Shown here: positions 34,807 to 45,600 of the stretch, piece after piece
Layout of the letters: every line of letters begins with the position of its first letter
Position numbering within the stretch: the first letter of the stretch is position 1
Source: Tahibacter aquaticus
Lineage (GTDB): Bacteria; Pseudomonadota; Gammaproteobacteria; Xanthomonadales; Rhodanobacteraceae
Length of the DNA: 64,000 bases
NCBI RefSeq assembly: GCF_004363655.1
Contig: NZ_SNZH01000019.1
Span: 86,001 to 150,000, forward strand
Direction of reading: 5' to 3'
The notes under the pieces: generated by a model
What the model was told of the DNA's origin: nothing
Databases searched by the model: none
What the model saw: the letters and a program-made list of their open reading frames with translations, nothing else
Translations under genes and position numbers: made by a program

Positions 34807-35132
34807 CAGACTCGAAAAAACAAGCCACGCCCCATCGAGTGCGGAAACGCAGGCTGGGGCAAGCTGCAAGCGCACCCGGCATCGTGGCGTTGCACCGTCG
34901 AAGCCCCCCTGCCGGCGACACGCTCGCTGCAGCGGAATGCCGGCAACTGCGGGGCCAGTGCGCAGCTTTCGCACCTGGATACGTTGCTTGGGATCGGGTT
35001 TGCGCGAACGACGGCACTGCCTCGGTCCAGACTTTCGCCGGCGAAGATCTTCCTTCGGCACGGGCTTTTTTGTTGCGGAAATACCTCGATGTTGGGGTGC
35101 GCCTGCGGCTTACCCCAACCTGCCGGCCCGTT
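34807..35132. other. Gene-free stretch with a copy of a dispersed segment
   Basis: No gene is evident. At 35083-35108 it carries the 26-base sequence also found at 14884-14909, in the same direction and with two mismatches. A short T-run lies at 35066-35071 (CTTTTTT). Confidence 0.55.
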
Positions 35133-35498
35133 TCAATCGCGCAGCAGGAAGTACGGCAGCAGGCACAGGCCGATCAGCGTCGCGATCACAATCAGCGCCG
35201 AGACAACGCGCAAGGGTTCGCTGCGTAACAGCGCCCAGAACGTCGTCGGACGCCCCTCGCGCCGCGCTTCGTCCAGCACGGCGCGGGCGCTTTCACGGCG
35301 CTGCTGCTGATACTGCGCCAGCAACTGCACGGCCTGCTCGCGCTGGGCGTCGTCGCCCAGCCAGATGCCACCGGCGGAAATACCGAAACGGCTGGGCGGT
35401 GTCTCGAAAAAGGCGACGGCATTCTGCGTGAGCAGCTCGCGGACTTCGTCCGCTTCGTCGTCAGGTACTTGGCGCAGGTTCATGAGCAAGGTCGGCAT
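35133..35498 (-). CDS. DUF6164-family membrane protein
   Basis: The 121-residue protein opens PTLLMNLRQVPDDEADEVR and continues FFETPPSRFGISAGGIW, the DUF6164 pattern. One C-terminal membrane span (about residues 97-118, VVSALIVIATLIGLCLLPYFL) anchors it in the inner membrane with the soluble part in the cytoplasm. The soluble part resembles signal-transducing ferredoxin-like domains. The function is unknown. Confidence 0.85.
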   Translation of the reverse strand: MPTLLMNLRQVPDDEADEVRELLTQNAVAFFETPPSRFGISAGGIWLGDDAQREQAVQLLAQYQQQRRESARAVLDEARREGRPTTFWALLRSEPLRVVSALIVIATLIGLCLLPYFLLRD

Positions 35499-36042
35499 GG
35501 GGCGCGAGCATACCTGCGTTCACCGCCCTGGCCGTAGCGGACACGATGCCGCAGGCCCTGTCGGGCCGGCGAAAAACGGCTAAGCCCCCACAGCCCCCTG
35601 CACTGCCCGCACCGGGCGGACAGCACCGTGATCATCTCCGCCGCCTTATGCCGATAGCGTCCATGCGACAGGGTATTGCGCTCTGCCGCGGTGCTGGGAG
35701 TTCCGCTTCGCTTGCAACAGTTGCAAGCCACGCGGCAATGCCCCCGACGCCATGGGCGCTTTGCATATCAGCAACCAGGGGGATTCAGATGACGACGCTT
35801 CCAACTGGCCAGTCGTGCCATCGCAGCCGGCCATGGACATTGCGCGCGGCGGCAAAACGCGATCATTTGGCCAATTTGCCTATGCCGGGTATTCTTGAGG
35901 CGGGGAATCCGGAATCCGTGCCGCCATCTCGCCCTGAAATGGCCTACCGGCGCGTCCGGCCGCTACAGCCGCTGCCAGCCCGCAAGTCGCACTCGCAAGC
36001 GACGGGCTCTGCAGCCACTGCTACGGCTTTGTCGGTGCAATC
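35499..36042. other. Stretch without a convincing gene
   Basis: A short frame at 35789-36046 starts with ATG seven bases after AGGGGG and ends overlapping the next ATG (36043). Its composition (many Ser, His, Arg and Pro, no fold) looks non-coding. The part at 35900-35920 has GGAATCCGGAATCC-like repetition seen in intergenic repeats. Nothing else is recognisable. Confidence 0.5.
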
Positions 36043-36591
36043 ATGAAATTTGCAACAAAGGCGCTTTTTTCGCTTTTTGCGACCGGCTGCGCCGGTGCGC
36101 AGGCGGCATCGCTGCGCGTGCGTGCGGTTGCAGGCAATGGCCTGGTGCCGGTAGGCCTGCGACGCCGCGCCGACCGCATCGCCGTGTGGCTGCACGCCGC
36201 CCGTCAGGGCAAACGCTACTGCCGCGCAGCCGTCTTGCTGCTGCTGGCCGCGTCCGGCGCCGCGCCTGCACAGGTGCTGCGTGTCGTGGCCACCGCCAGC
36301 GATACCCAGGCCGTCGTGATCCGCGACGACGGCGGCAGCCTCAGGCATCTGGCTGCCGGCGAACGCCTGGCGGCCGATTCGCGCTGGCAGCTGAGCCGCG
36401 TCGTCGGTTCCCGCGCCGTCTTCGCCCAGCTGCCCGGCAAGAGCGCACAGCCGCTGAACGTCGAGGCTGCGCCCGGCGACGTGGTCGACCTCGGCGCGCT
36501 GGAAACACAAATGGATAGCGCGCGCGCTGCCCAGTCGGCACCACAGCCGGTGCCGCTGCTGGAAAAAGCCACGACGAAACCGTCCCGATAA
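36043..36591 (+). CDS. Hypothetical exported protein ahead of the giant locus
   Basis: This open frame of 182 residues ends 31 bases before the start of the giant gene. Its C-terminal 110 residues look real: a hydrophobic segment (RAAVLLLLAASGAAPAQ), then VLRVVATASDTQAVVIRDDGGSLRHLAAGERL...WQLSRVVGSRAVFAQLPG, a small beta-rich domain like those in secretion or pilus accessory proteins (PilP/GspC type). The resemblance is weak. The start is uncertain: the ATG at 36043 gives a second signal-like start (KFATKALFSLFATGCAGAQA), while a GTG at 36184 would leave only one. It may be co-transcribed with the giant gene. Confidence 0.55.
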   Translation: MKFATKALFSLFATGCAGAQAASLRVRAVAGNGLVPVGLRRRADRIAVWLHAARQGKRYCRAAVLLLLAASGAAPAQVLRVVATASDTQAVVIRDDGGSLRHLAAGERLAADSRWQLSRVVGSRAVFAQLPGKSAQPLNVEAAPGDVVDLGALETQMDSARAAQSAPQPVPLLEKATTKPSR

Positions 36592-36622
36592 TGCTGACGC
36601 ACGAGTTGGCAGGAAGCCCGTA

Positions 36623-39600
36623 ATGTCAATCGCCTCGATGTTCCCCGGCGCCCGGCGTCAATTGCACCGCCTGGCCACCCTGTTGCTGCTGTTGCCGGCC
36701 GCCATCGCCAGTCCGGCCGCGGTTGCCCCGGCGGACGATTGCGTCATCCTCTCCGGCGCCAGCGCCAAGGCCGCCGCACAGCCAGGCAGCATCCAGGCCA
36801 GCAGCGATATCGGCAATCTCACGGTGATGGATTTCGACGGCGACTACGACCGCGACTTCGATGCACCACGCAGGCTGGTCAGCCAGCGCTTTTTTCAGGA
36901 CCACCCGGACAAGTACGACTTCCTCGTCGTCTTCACCACCTTCGATTTCGAATGGGGCAATCTGCTGGCGTTCTACCGCGCCGTGCGCAATGACGTGAGC
37001 GGCATCGGCTGGCCGCTGCTCGACGACAGCGCCAGCTACGGCAGCACGCGGCTGCAGGGCTATATCGACATGACGCGTACCTCGCGCTATGCGCTGGGGC
37101 CGCAGCAGCCGGGTTTCGCCATCACGCGCAATACCCTGGCCCACGAGCTGATGCATCGCTGGGCGGCCAAGCTCACCTACCGCACGCCCGAAGGCGCCGT
37201 CAGCCGCGATCTGCTCGGCGAATCCGACGCGCACTGGAGCTACTTCCTCGATACCGATGCGTCGCTCATGTATGGCGCCGACTGGCAGCAGCGCGGCGAC
37301 GGCCAGTTCGAGAGCAGCGCGATCAGCTATCGCTACGGACCGCTGGATCTCTACGCCGCCGGCTTTGCCGCCGCCGGCGAAGTACCGCCGCTGCACCTGA
37401 TCCGCAACGGCGACGGCGACCCTGCCGCCGTGCCACGCCTGGGTGCGGTCAGCGGCGGCAGCCTGGAAACCATCACCATAGGGCAGATCGTCGCCGCCGA
37501 AGGCCCGCGCATACCCGACAGCGCCAACGCGCCGAAAGAATTCCGTGCCGCGATGATCGTGCTCAAGCGGCCCGGCGATACGTTGCCGGCGGAAACGCTG
37601 GCCGGACTGGAAGGCCTGCGCGTACGCGTGCAGCAGCATTTCAGCCAGATCACCGACGGCCGCGGCACGCTGCGCATCTTCAACCAGCGCCGCAGCGCCG
37701 ATTCGGCGCAGCTGCCGGCCGTGCTGCAAGGCAGCGGCACGGCGCCGGTGCCGCCCGGCGTCGTGGAAGCCGTGAACTGGATCAAGCAGCGGCAGAAACC
37801 CGACGGCCATTGGGAAGACCGCGCTGCTACCGCATCGCGCGACACGGCCGCGGTGCTGCAACTGCTACGCGACGCCGAACCGGGTTTCGCCGGCATTGCG
37901 CAGGCGGAAAACTGGCTCGCCGGCCGCGCTCCGGCCAGCAGCGACGAGGCGGCCTGGAAACTGGTCGCGGGCGAATCGGCGGCGGCGGCCAGCCTGCTGC
38001 AACAAAGCCAGTCCGCCGCCGGCGGCTGGGGACTGGCGGACGGTTTCGCCGACAGCAGCCTGGACACGGCGGGCATTGCCGCAGCACTGGCCCAGCGCGA
38101 TCCCTCCGGCGCGGCGCTGCAGCGTGCGCTGCAAGGCCTCGCTGCGCAGCGCAATGCCGACGGCAGCTTCGGCATACCGGAGCAAGGCCGTGGACGCCTG
38201 CTGCCCACCCTGCGTGCCGCCCGCGCGTTCAGTGCGTCCAGCCTGCCGGAGCACGCCACGATTGCCAGCCATGCCACGCAATGGCTGCTCGGCCGGCAAC
38301 AGCCCGGCGGCGGTTTCGGCGACGGCGCGGTGTCCCTGGCCGATTCGATCGAACTCGTCGACGCCAACGGCCTGTTGTCGCTGCCGCCAGCCATCGGCAA
38401 CGGCGCGCGCAACTACGTATTCGCCGCGCAACAGCGCCAGGGCGACTGGCAGGGCAGCATCTACCTCACGGCGCTCGCCGCGCGTGCGCAGCTGCGCGAC
38501 ACAAAACCCAACCTGGCCCTGAGCGGCACGCCGGTGGCCCAGCCGGCGCAACCGCAGGACGGCGACCTGGTGCGCGTACAGGCCACAGCGGTCAACAACG
38601 GCGTCGTTGCCGCCGCCGCCAGCAGTGCGCGCTGGTACGACGGCAATCCGCAGCAAGGCGGCACGCCCATCGGCAGCGACATCGCCGTGCCGGCCTTGAT
38701 TCCCGGCCGCAGCGCAAACCTGGCAACGCTATGGGACAGCAGCGGCCGGGCCGGCGCGCGCGAACTGTGGCTGCAACTCGATGCAACGGCAGCGCTGGAC
38801 GAGCTCGACGAAGACGACAACCGCGGCATGGTCGCACTGAGCGTCGCCACGGCACCCGTGCAGGCGGACATCGCCCTCGAGCCGACCCGGCTGAGCCTGG
38901 ACCCCGCCTCCGTCGCCAGCCTGCCCGCCACCGTCACCGTGAGCGGCAGCGTCGCCAACCTGGGCCAGACCGGCGCCACTGGTGTCGTCATCAGGCTCTA
39001 CCGCGATGGCGTGCCGCAGCAGCTGCTGGCCGAGACCACGCTCGACATCGCCGGCCGCAGCAGCGCGGCACTCAGCCTGAGTTTCGAGGTCAGCGTCGCC
39101 GGCACCGTGCCGCTGCGCCTGCGCGCCGATCCGGACAACGCGATTGCCGAAGCACGCGAAAACAACAACGAGGCCAGCCTGCTGCTGCCCTTCGGCCAGA
39201 GTCTCGACCTGGAAGTGCGCAATGCCGACCTCGGCCTGCTCGACGGCGCAACGCCGCTGCAGGGACGCGACACCGGCATTCGTGTGGTGGTGCATAACCG
39301 CGGCACGATCGATTCGCCGCCGGCACAGCTGCTGGTGCAGGTACAGCAAGGTGCAGTCAGCCAGGTGCTGCTGGACACACCGGTGCAGATCAACGGCGGC
39401 GCGAGCATAGAGCGCCGTCTGTACTGGCGGCCGCCGTCGACCGGTGCGGCCAGCATCAGCGTGAGCGTGGACGGAGCCGATGTCGTCGCCGAGGCCAACG
39501 AGGCAAACAACCAGGCCCAGCTCTCCTTCGAGGTGCAGGCAGCGCCCGACAGCGTCGACCTGGCCATCGAGGCAGACTCGCTCGTGTTCAGCCCGGCCAC

Positions 39601-42600
39601 CGCACTGCAGGGCCAGCCGCTGCAGGCAAGCCTGCGCCTGCGCAACCTGGGCAACCTGGCAGCACCGCCCTTTGCGGTCATGCTGTACGCAGCCGATCCA
39701 CGCCAGGGCGGCGCGGCGCTGGCCCGCATCGACATCGCCGACGGCCTGGCGGCGCAATCCGCCCGCGACATCGTGCTGCCGGTGGCCGAGCTGGGGCTTT
39801 CGCGCAACGGCGACGTGTTCGTCACCGCCGACGCCTTGCAGCAGATTGCAGAAAGCGACGAAGGCAACAATTCCGCCTCGCGGCCGCTGAGCGTGCTGGC
39901 GTATGCCGATGCCGCGGTTTCGGCCGCCAGCATTGCCCTGACGCCGATGCAGCCGGTGCCGGGGGAAGCGCTGCGCGCCCGCGTCAGCGTGCGCAACCTC
40001 GGTGGCCAGCCGGCCAGCCAGCTGCGCGTGCGCCTGCTGGAAGGCAACCCGGGCGACGGCGTGGCCGTCGGCGCCGACCAGGTCATCGCCGAGCTGGCCG
40101 CTGGCGCGACGGCAGAGCTGGAATGGAACTGGACCTTTGGCCTGCAGCCCGATGCACGCGCCCTCAGCGTACTGGCCGACCCGCTGCAGCAGCAGCGCGA
40201 GAACGACCGGGCCAACAACACGGCACTACTGCCGCTGCAGACCCAGGACAGCGATTTCTATACCAGCGAACGCTATCTGTCGCCCAACGGCGACGGTATC
40301 CGCGACAGCGCCACGCTTGCCTTCGCGCGCCTGGCGCCGGGGCCGGCACAGGTCGAGATCCGCAACGGCGCCGGCCGCGTCGTACGCCGCTTCGCCGATG
40401 CGCTGGATGCAGTGGCCGAGCGCGGCCAGGTGACCTGGGACGGCCGCGACGATGCAGGCCGGCTCGAACTCGACGGCGACTACCGCGCCAGCCTGATCGG
40501 CGGCGGCAGGCTGCTGGCCGACCTCACCCTGACGCTGGACCTGAACCGGTCCAGCCTGTTCAGCGCTGCCGGCACGCCGCTGCTGTACGACCGGCGCATC
40601 GCGCAGTGGCCGCAGTGGCTGCAGCCGCCGCCACTGCCGCCGGCGCAGGGCTATGTCTACGCACTGATCGAGCGCAGCCAGATACCGCCGCAGAATCCAC
40701 AAAGCGAATACGGCATCTATCGCAGCAGCATCTACTGGCCCGCCCTTGAGCCCATCGTCTCTTCCGCCGCGCTGGCGCCTGGCCAGTCGATCGAAGGACT
40801 GGATGCGCAGAGTTTTTCCGCCGACGCCCGCCACCTCGCCTTCCTGCGCCGTTCGGCCGGGCAGCAGGAACTCGTCGTCGCCCGCAGCGACGTGCCCGAC
40901 CAGTTGCAGGTACTCGACACCCTGCCCCTGGGCAGCCAGACCGTGCGCCCGCGCTTTATCGGCTCCGGCCAGCTGATTGCCGGCAGCGACGCCGGCGTTG
41001 CCATCTACACCCTGGCCGACGGCAGCAAGCGCGAACTGGCGCTGCCGGCCACGCCGGTGACGCGCGCCAGCGCCTACGTACACGGCGCCTACCTGTGGAG
41101 CGCCGACGCCGCATCCGGCCAGGAATCGCCGGCGCGCTACTACCCGGCCGATCCGGCCGCCAGTCCGCTGGACCTTCCGCCCAGCGGCCGTCTCAACGGC
41201 GCGGGCAGCCATCTGGCAGTAGTGCGCACGACGGCCGACAGCGAATCGGCCGCGCTGCTCGACAGCCGCGACGGCAGCGAGCGACTGCTGTACCAGCGTC
41301 CCCGCGAAGACTATTTCTCGGTCCACGCCAACGGCCACTACCGCCCGCAGCATTTGTATACGAACTGGCTGGGCGAAGCGCAGGACCGCCTGCTGCTGAT
41401 CGATACCGCCGCCCGGCTGGTGCAGGTATTCGCCAGCAACGGCGCCCTGCTGGTCGCGGCGCAATTGCCGCCGGCCGATACCACGCTGGACAGCGAGCCG
41501 CCGCAAGGCCGCTTCATCGGCAACGAGTTCCGCCGCATCGGCGGCCTGGGCAGCGCCGAGGAATGCCGCAATCCGCTGTGGCACTGCACGGTCACGCATT
41601 GGCAGGAAACCGATCCGCGCCTGCAGTGGTACGACCCGGCACAGCACCGGCTCACCCTGGTACTGGCCAGCGACCTGGTCGGCGCCTACGACACCGAAGG
41701 CGGCCCGCCCTACGTGATCGGCCGCTTCAACGGTGCGGTCGAGGCCTTTGCCATCGATCTCGACGACGGCAGTTTCGAACGCGTTGCCAGCGCCAGCGGG
41801 TATTCGGCACTGCAATGGGACGCACCACCCCTGCTGCGGCTGCGCGACGGCGCGGCGCTGGGCCTGGACGGACGCCTGCGCAACCCGGCCGGCGTTGCCG
41901 CCGCCCTGCCCTGGAACTACGCCAGCGCCACCGCGGCCGCGGCATTCAGCAGCGACGACCGCGGCCTGTGGCTGGGCAGCGGCACCGCCAGCCAGCGCCA
42001 CCTGTCCAGCCTGGGCAACCTGGTCGCGCAGTTGCGCACCAGCTCGCGCAACGGCGCCATCGACCTGGACGGCATCGCCGCAGACCACAACTTCGACCAC
42101 TACCGCCTGGACTGGGCCAGCCAGGCCCAGCCCGAGCAGTGGCATGCGCTAGCCCTGCCCAGCGCCGACCCGCTGCTCGGCGACAGTTTCGGCAGCTGGG
42201 TCGCACCGGCGCCGGGGCATTACCAGATCCGCCTCACGGTGGTCGACCAGGCCGGCAACAGCACGCGCGCCTACGCCTCGGCACTGGCGCTGGCCGGCAC
42301 GGCGATTACCGATACTTCTATACAAAGCCGTTATTTCTCGCCCAACGGCGACGGCAACAAAGACACCGCGGTAGCCAGCTTCCGCCTCGCCGCCGCGCAA
42401 AGCATCGTCGTGCGCGTACGCAATGCCGACCAGCAGATCGTGCTGGAGCAGGTACAACTGCGCGAACCGGGCGAAAACAGCTTCGCCTGGGACGGCCGCG
42501 ACCAGGCCGGACTGGCGCAGCCTGACGGCAACTACAGCATCGACGTGCAGGGAACCGTGCTGCCGGTCGTGCTCGACACCACGCCGCCACAGCTGCGCGG

Positions 42601-45600
42601 CGAATTCGAACAGCCCGGCCTCAGCTTCGTCGGCATCGACGGCAGCAGCCGCAGCGGCAGCGCCATGGCCGTGCGCGCCGAAGCATCGGATGCGAATTTC
42701 CAGGGACTTTGGCTGGAACGCAGCCCCGTCGGCAGCAACAGCTGGCGCCGCGTCACCGAACCGGCGCAAAGCTCGCCGGTCGCGGCAGAGGGCGCTGCGC
42801 TGCTGGCCGGCCACGAGCTGCGTGCGCTGGCGACCGATCGCGCCGGCAACCGCACGGTGCTGGCGCTGGGAGCAGCGGTGGACAGCCTGCAGCTGAGCCG
42901 CTGCACCGGCCGTGGCGGCCATTGCGCCCGGCAGAAATTCTGGTGGCTGGATCTCACACCCGCCGCCACGCCGGACGGGCGGCCCGCCTCGCCGCAGGTC
43001 ATCGTCGAAGATCCCTCGCTGCCGCTGATGCTGTCGGTACAGGACGGCACGCCAGGGCTCAGTGCCATCGAAATCGAAATCGGCCACGCCGACGGTGCCG
43101 AACGCTGGGAAGTCGCCCTGAGCCTGCCTTCGACCGGCGAGCTGTTCCCCTTCGACGATCCGTACCAGCAGCGCTTCGATATCGAATTTCCCGTAGTGAC
43201 CCTGCCCCGCGGCGCCGACCGCCTGCTGCGCATCAGCGGTGTCACAGCGACCGGTGCGCGCATCGTCGGCAACGTCATCCGCCTGGTCACGCAGCCTTTC
43301 GGCGAGCCGATACAGATCTGCGCCGGCGCGCCGACCGAAGGCCTGCCGCCGGAGCTGCGCAGCCTGCTGCGCAACGTGGAACCGCACGAAAGCCAGGTCA
43401 TCGTGCCGGCCTACAACGCGCAGTTCGCCGCGCTGGCCCAGCTCGACCTGGTCGTGCCTTTCCCGTTCCACCACAGCCGGCTCGCCGCCACGGCGGCGAA
43501 CGCCGACGGCGCGCTGTTCATCGTTCCCGCCAGCCAGCTGGCCTACGCCCGCGGCACGGCGCCGCTGGCCAGCGAGCGCTGGCTCAAGGGGCCCGACAAG
43601 ACCCTGCGCTGCGGCGGCAACGGCAGTGGCGGCGGCGAACCGCAGGATCCGGATTTCGACATCGACGTAAATCCGGTCATTGCGACCACCTGCAACGCCC
43701 CGGCCAGCGGGCGGCTGGCCGTGCGCGTCAGCTCGGCCGCGCCGATGAATTACCTGCACGTCGACACCTTCGTCGACGACGAAGCCCAGACGGTATTCGC
43801 CGAACAGCCGGTCGCCAACGAAGGACCGTTCGCCAACGCCAGCGGCAGGCCGACCTGGGCACGCAGCTTCGAATGGGATGTTTCCACACATCCACAAGGT
43901 GAATCCTACCTGCGCGCCCTGTCGGATCTGCGCACCGCGGTCAAGCGCGTGCTGGTCGATCACGAACCGCCCATCGCCGTGCTCGACTTCCCCGCCGCCG
44001 GCAGCCGCATCTGCGCCAACGACGCCGGTGCGCTGCGGCTGCGTTTCGGCGGCAGCATTTCCGGCGGCAGCGATGCCTTCTTCAAGCTCGAACTCGCCCC
44101 GGCAGAACGGCCGCAGGAACGCTATTGCGTGGCCGAACAGCTGCAGCCCGGCAGTTGCACCGGCTGGCAGCCGGTACATGCCGAAGACGGCACCCTGGCC
44201 CAGACCGGCGGCGAACTGCTGGCCCGCCTCAACGGCCTGGTCGATGCAAAACTGGTCGCCCACGACGGCTCCGGCGCGCTGGCCTGCAACGACACGCGCT
44301 TTTTCCTCGACAGCCGCGCGGAACTGCAGGAAACAGACTCGCCCGGCCAGCTCGGCTTCGGCCTGCTCGCCAGCGCAGACGCGCTGGCACCGCTGCGGCA
44401 GCGACCGTTGCTGGGCCTGGCGCCGCAGGGGCTGCCGCGCCTGCGCACGGTCGCCCTCACCTTCGCCGCGACCGAAAGCCTGAGCTATCGCGCGACCCTG
44501 CACGCGACCACGCCGCAGGGCAACGCCTACGTGCCAGCCGCGGAACTGGCCGTGCTGGGCCAGGCCGACGATATCGAAGGCGGCATCGCCATCGGCTGGA
44601 ACGGCGAGATCGGCGGCAGTGCCGCCGCCGACGGCGTGTACCTGCTGCGCGTCGCCGCCACCGATCACTGCGGCAACAGCCAGGTCTACGACTATCTGGT
44701 GCTGCGCGACGCCAGCGCGCCACAGCTCGCGCTGACCGAACCCGACGCGGGCAGCGTGCTGGGCGCACCGGTGGTGGAAGTCCGCGGCAGCGTCAGCGAC
44801 GCGAATTTCTCTCGCTTCGATGCCGCACGCGCGTACTGGCAGCTGCGTGTACAACTGGACAATGCGCCAGAACAGCTGCTGGCCGAACAGGACTTTGCCG
44901 TATCGCCCGCCGCCCTGCTGGGCCGCTGGAACCGCGGCGAATACAGCGGCGACGGACGCTTCGTGCTGCAGGCCAGCGACGATCTGGGCAACAGCAGCGA
45001 AATCGCGCTGGATTTCTCCGCCCCCAGCGCCGCGCGGCTGATCGCCGCCGCCGGCCTGTCGCCCGGCGTGTTCTCGCCCAACGCCGACGGACGCCTGGAT
45101 CGCATCGACATTTCGCTGAACCTGCTGCGCGCCGCCGTCGTTGACGTGAACGTGCGCGACAGCCAGGGCGTCACGGTCGCCGCGGTAGTCGGCAATGCCG
45201 CGCTGGCCGCGGGCCGCAGCAGCTTTTCCTGGGATGGCAGCAGCGCCACGCCGCTGCCGGACGGCAGCTACCGCCTGGAAATCAGCGCGCGCGACGCCGC
45301 CGATGCGGCGATCAGCGAAAGCGCCGTCCTCAGCCTGGGCATCGACACCACGCCGCCGCAGCTGCTCGACGTCAGCCCGGCCGGCAGCATTGCCACCGGC
45401 CAGGGCGTGGTCGGTTTCCGCATCGACGATGCCGGCCTGGATCGTTTCGATGCGCGCCTGTTCCGCGCGGGCGCAGCGACCCCGCTGGCACAGCGCAGCG
45501 GCGCAGCCAGCGGCCTGCAGGTACTCGCCACCCTGGCCGAGCTGGAAGAAGGCGCCTATCGCCTGGAAATCGCCGCGCAGGACCGCGCCGGCAACCAGAC

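Noticed and set aside
35690-35780. Possible riboswitch ahead of 35789 (GCAAGCCACGCGGCAA)
   Set aside because: It recalls a cyclic-di-GMP aptamer at first glance, but the conserved core and second stem are missing.
35789-36046. 85-codon frame with a good ribosome-binding site
   Set aside because: The composition is atypical and contains GGAATCC-type repeat sequence. There is no recognisable product, so it is mentioned only as a possible leader.
42340-42360. Repeated SPNGDG motif taken at first as calcium-binding thrombospondin-type repeats
   Set aside because: The motif occurs once per about 90-residue module at its start and is followed by WDGRD(Q/D)AG, which is the FlgD-Ig-like pattern rather than tandem calcium repeats.
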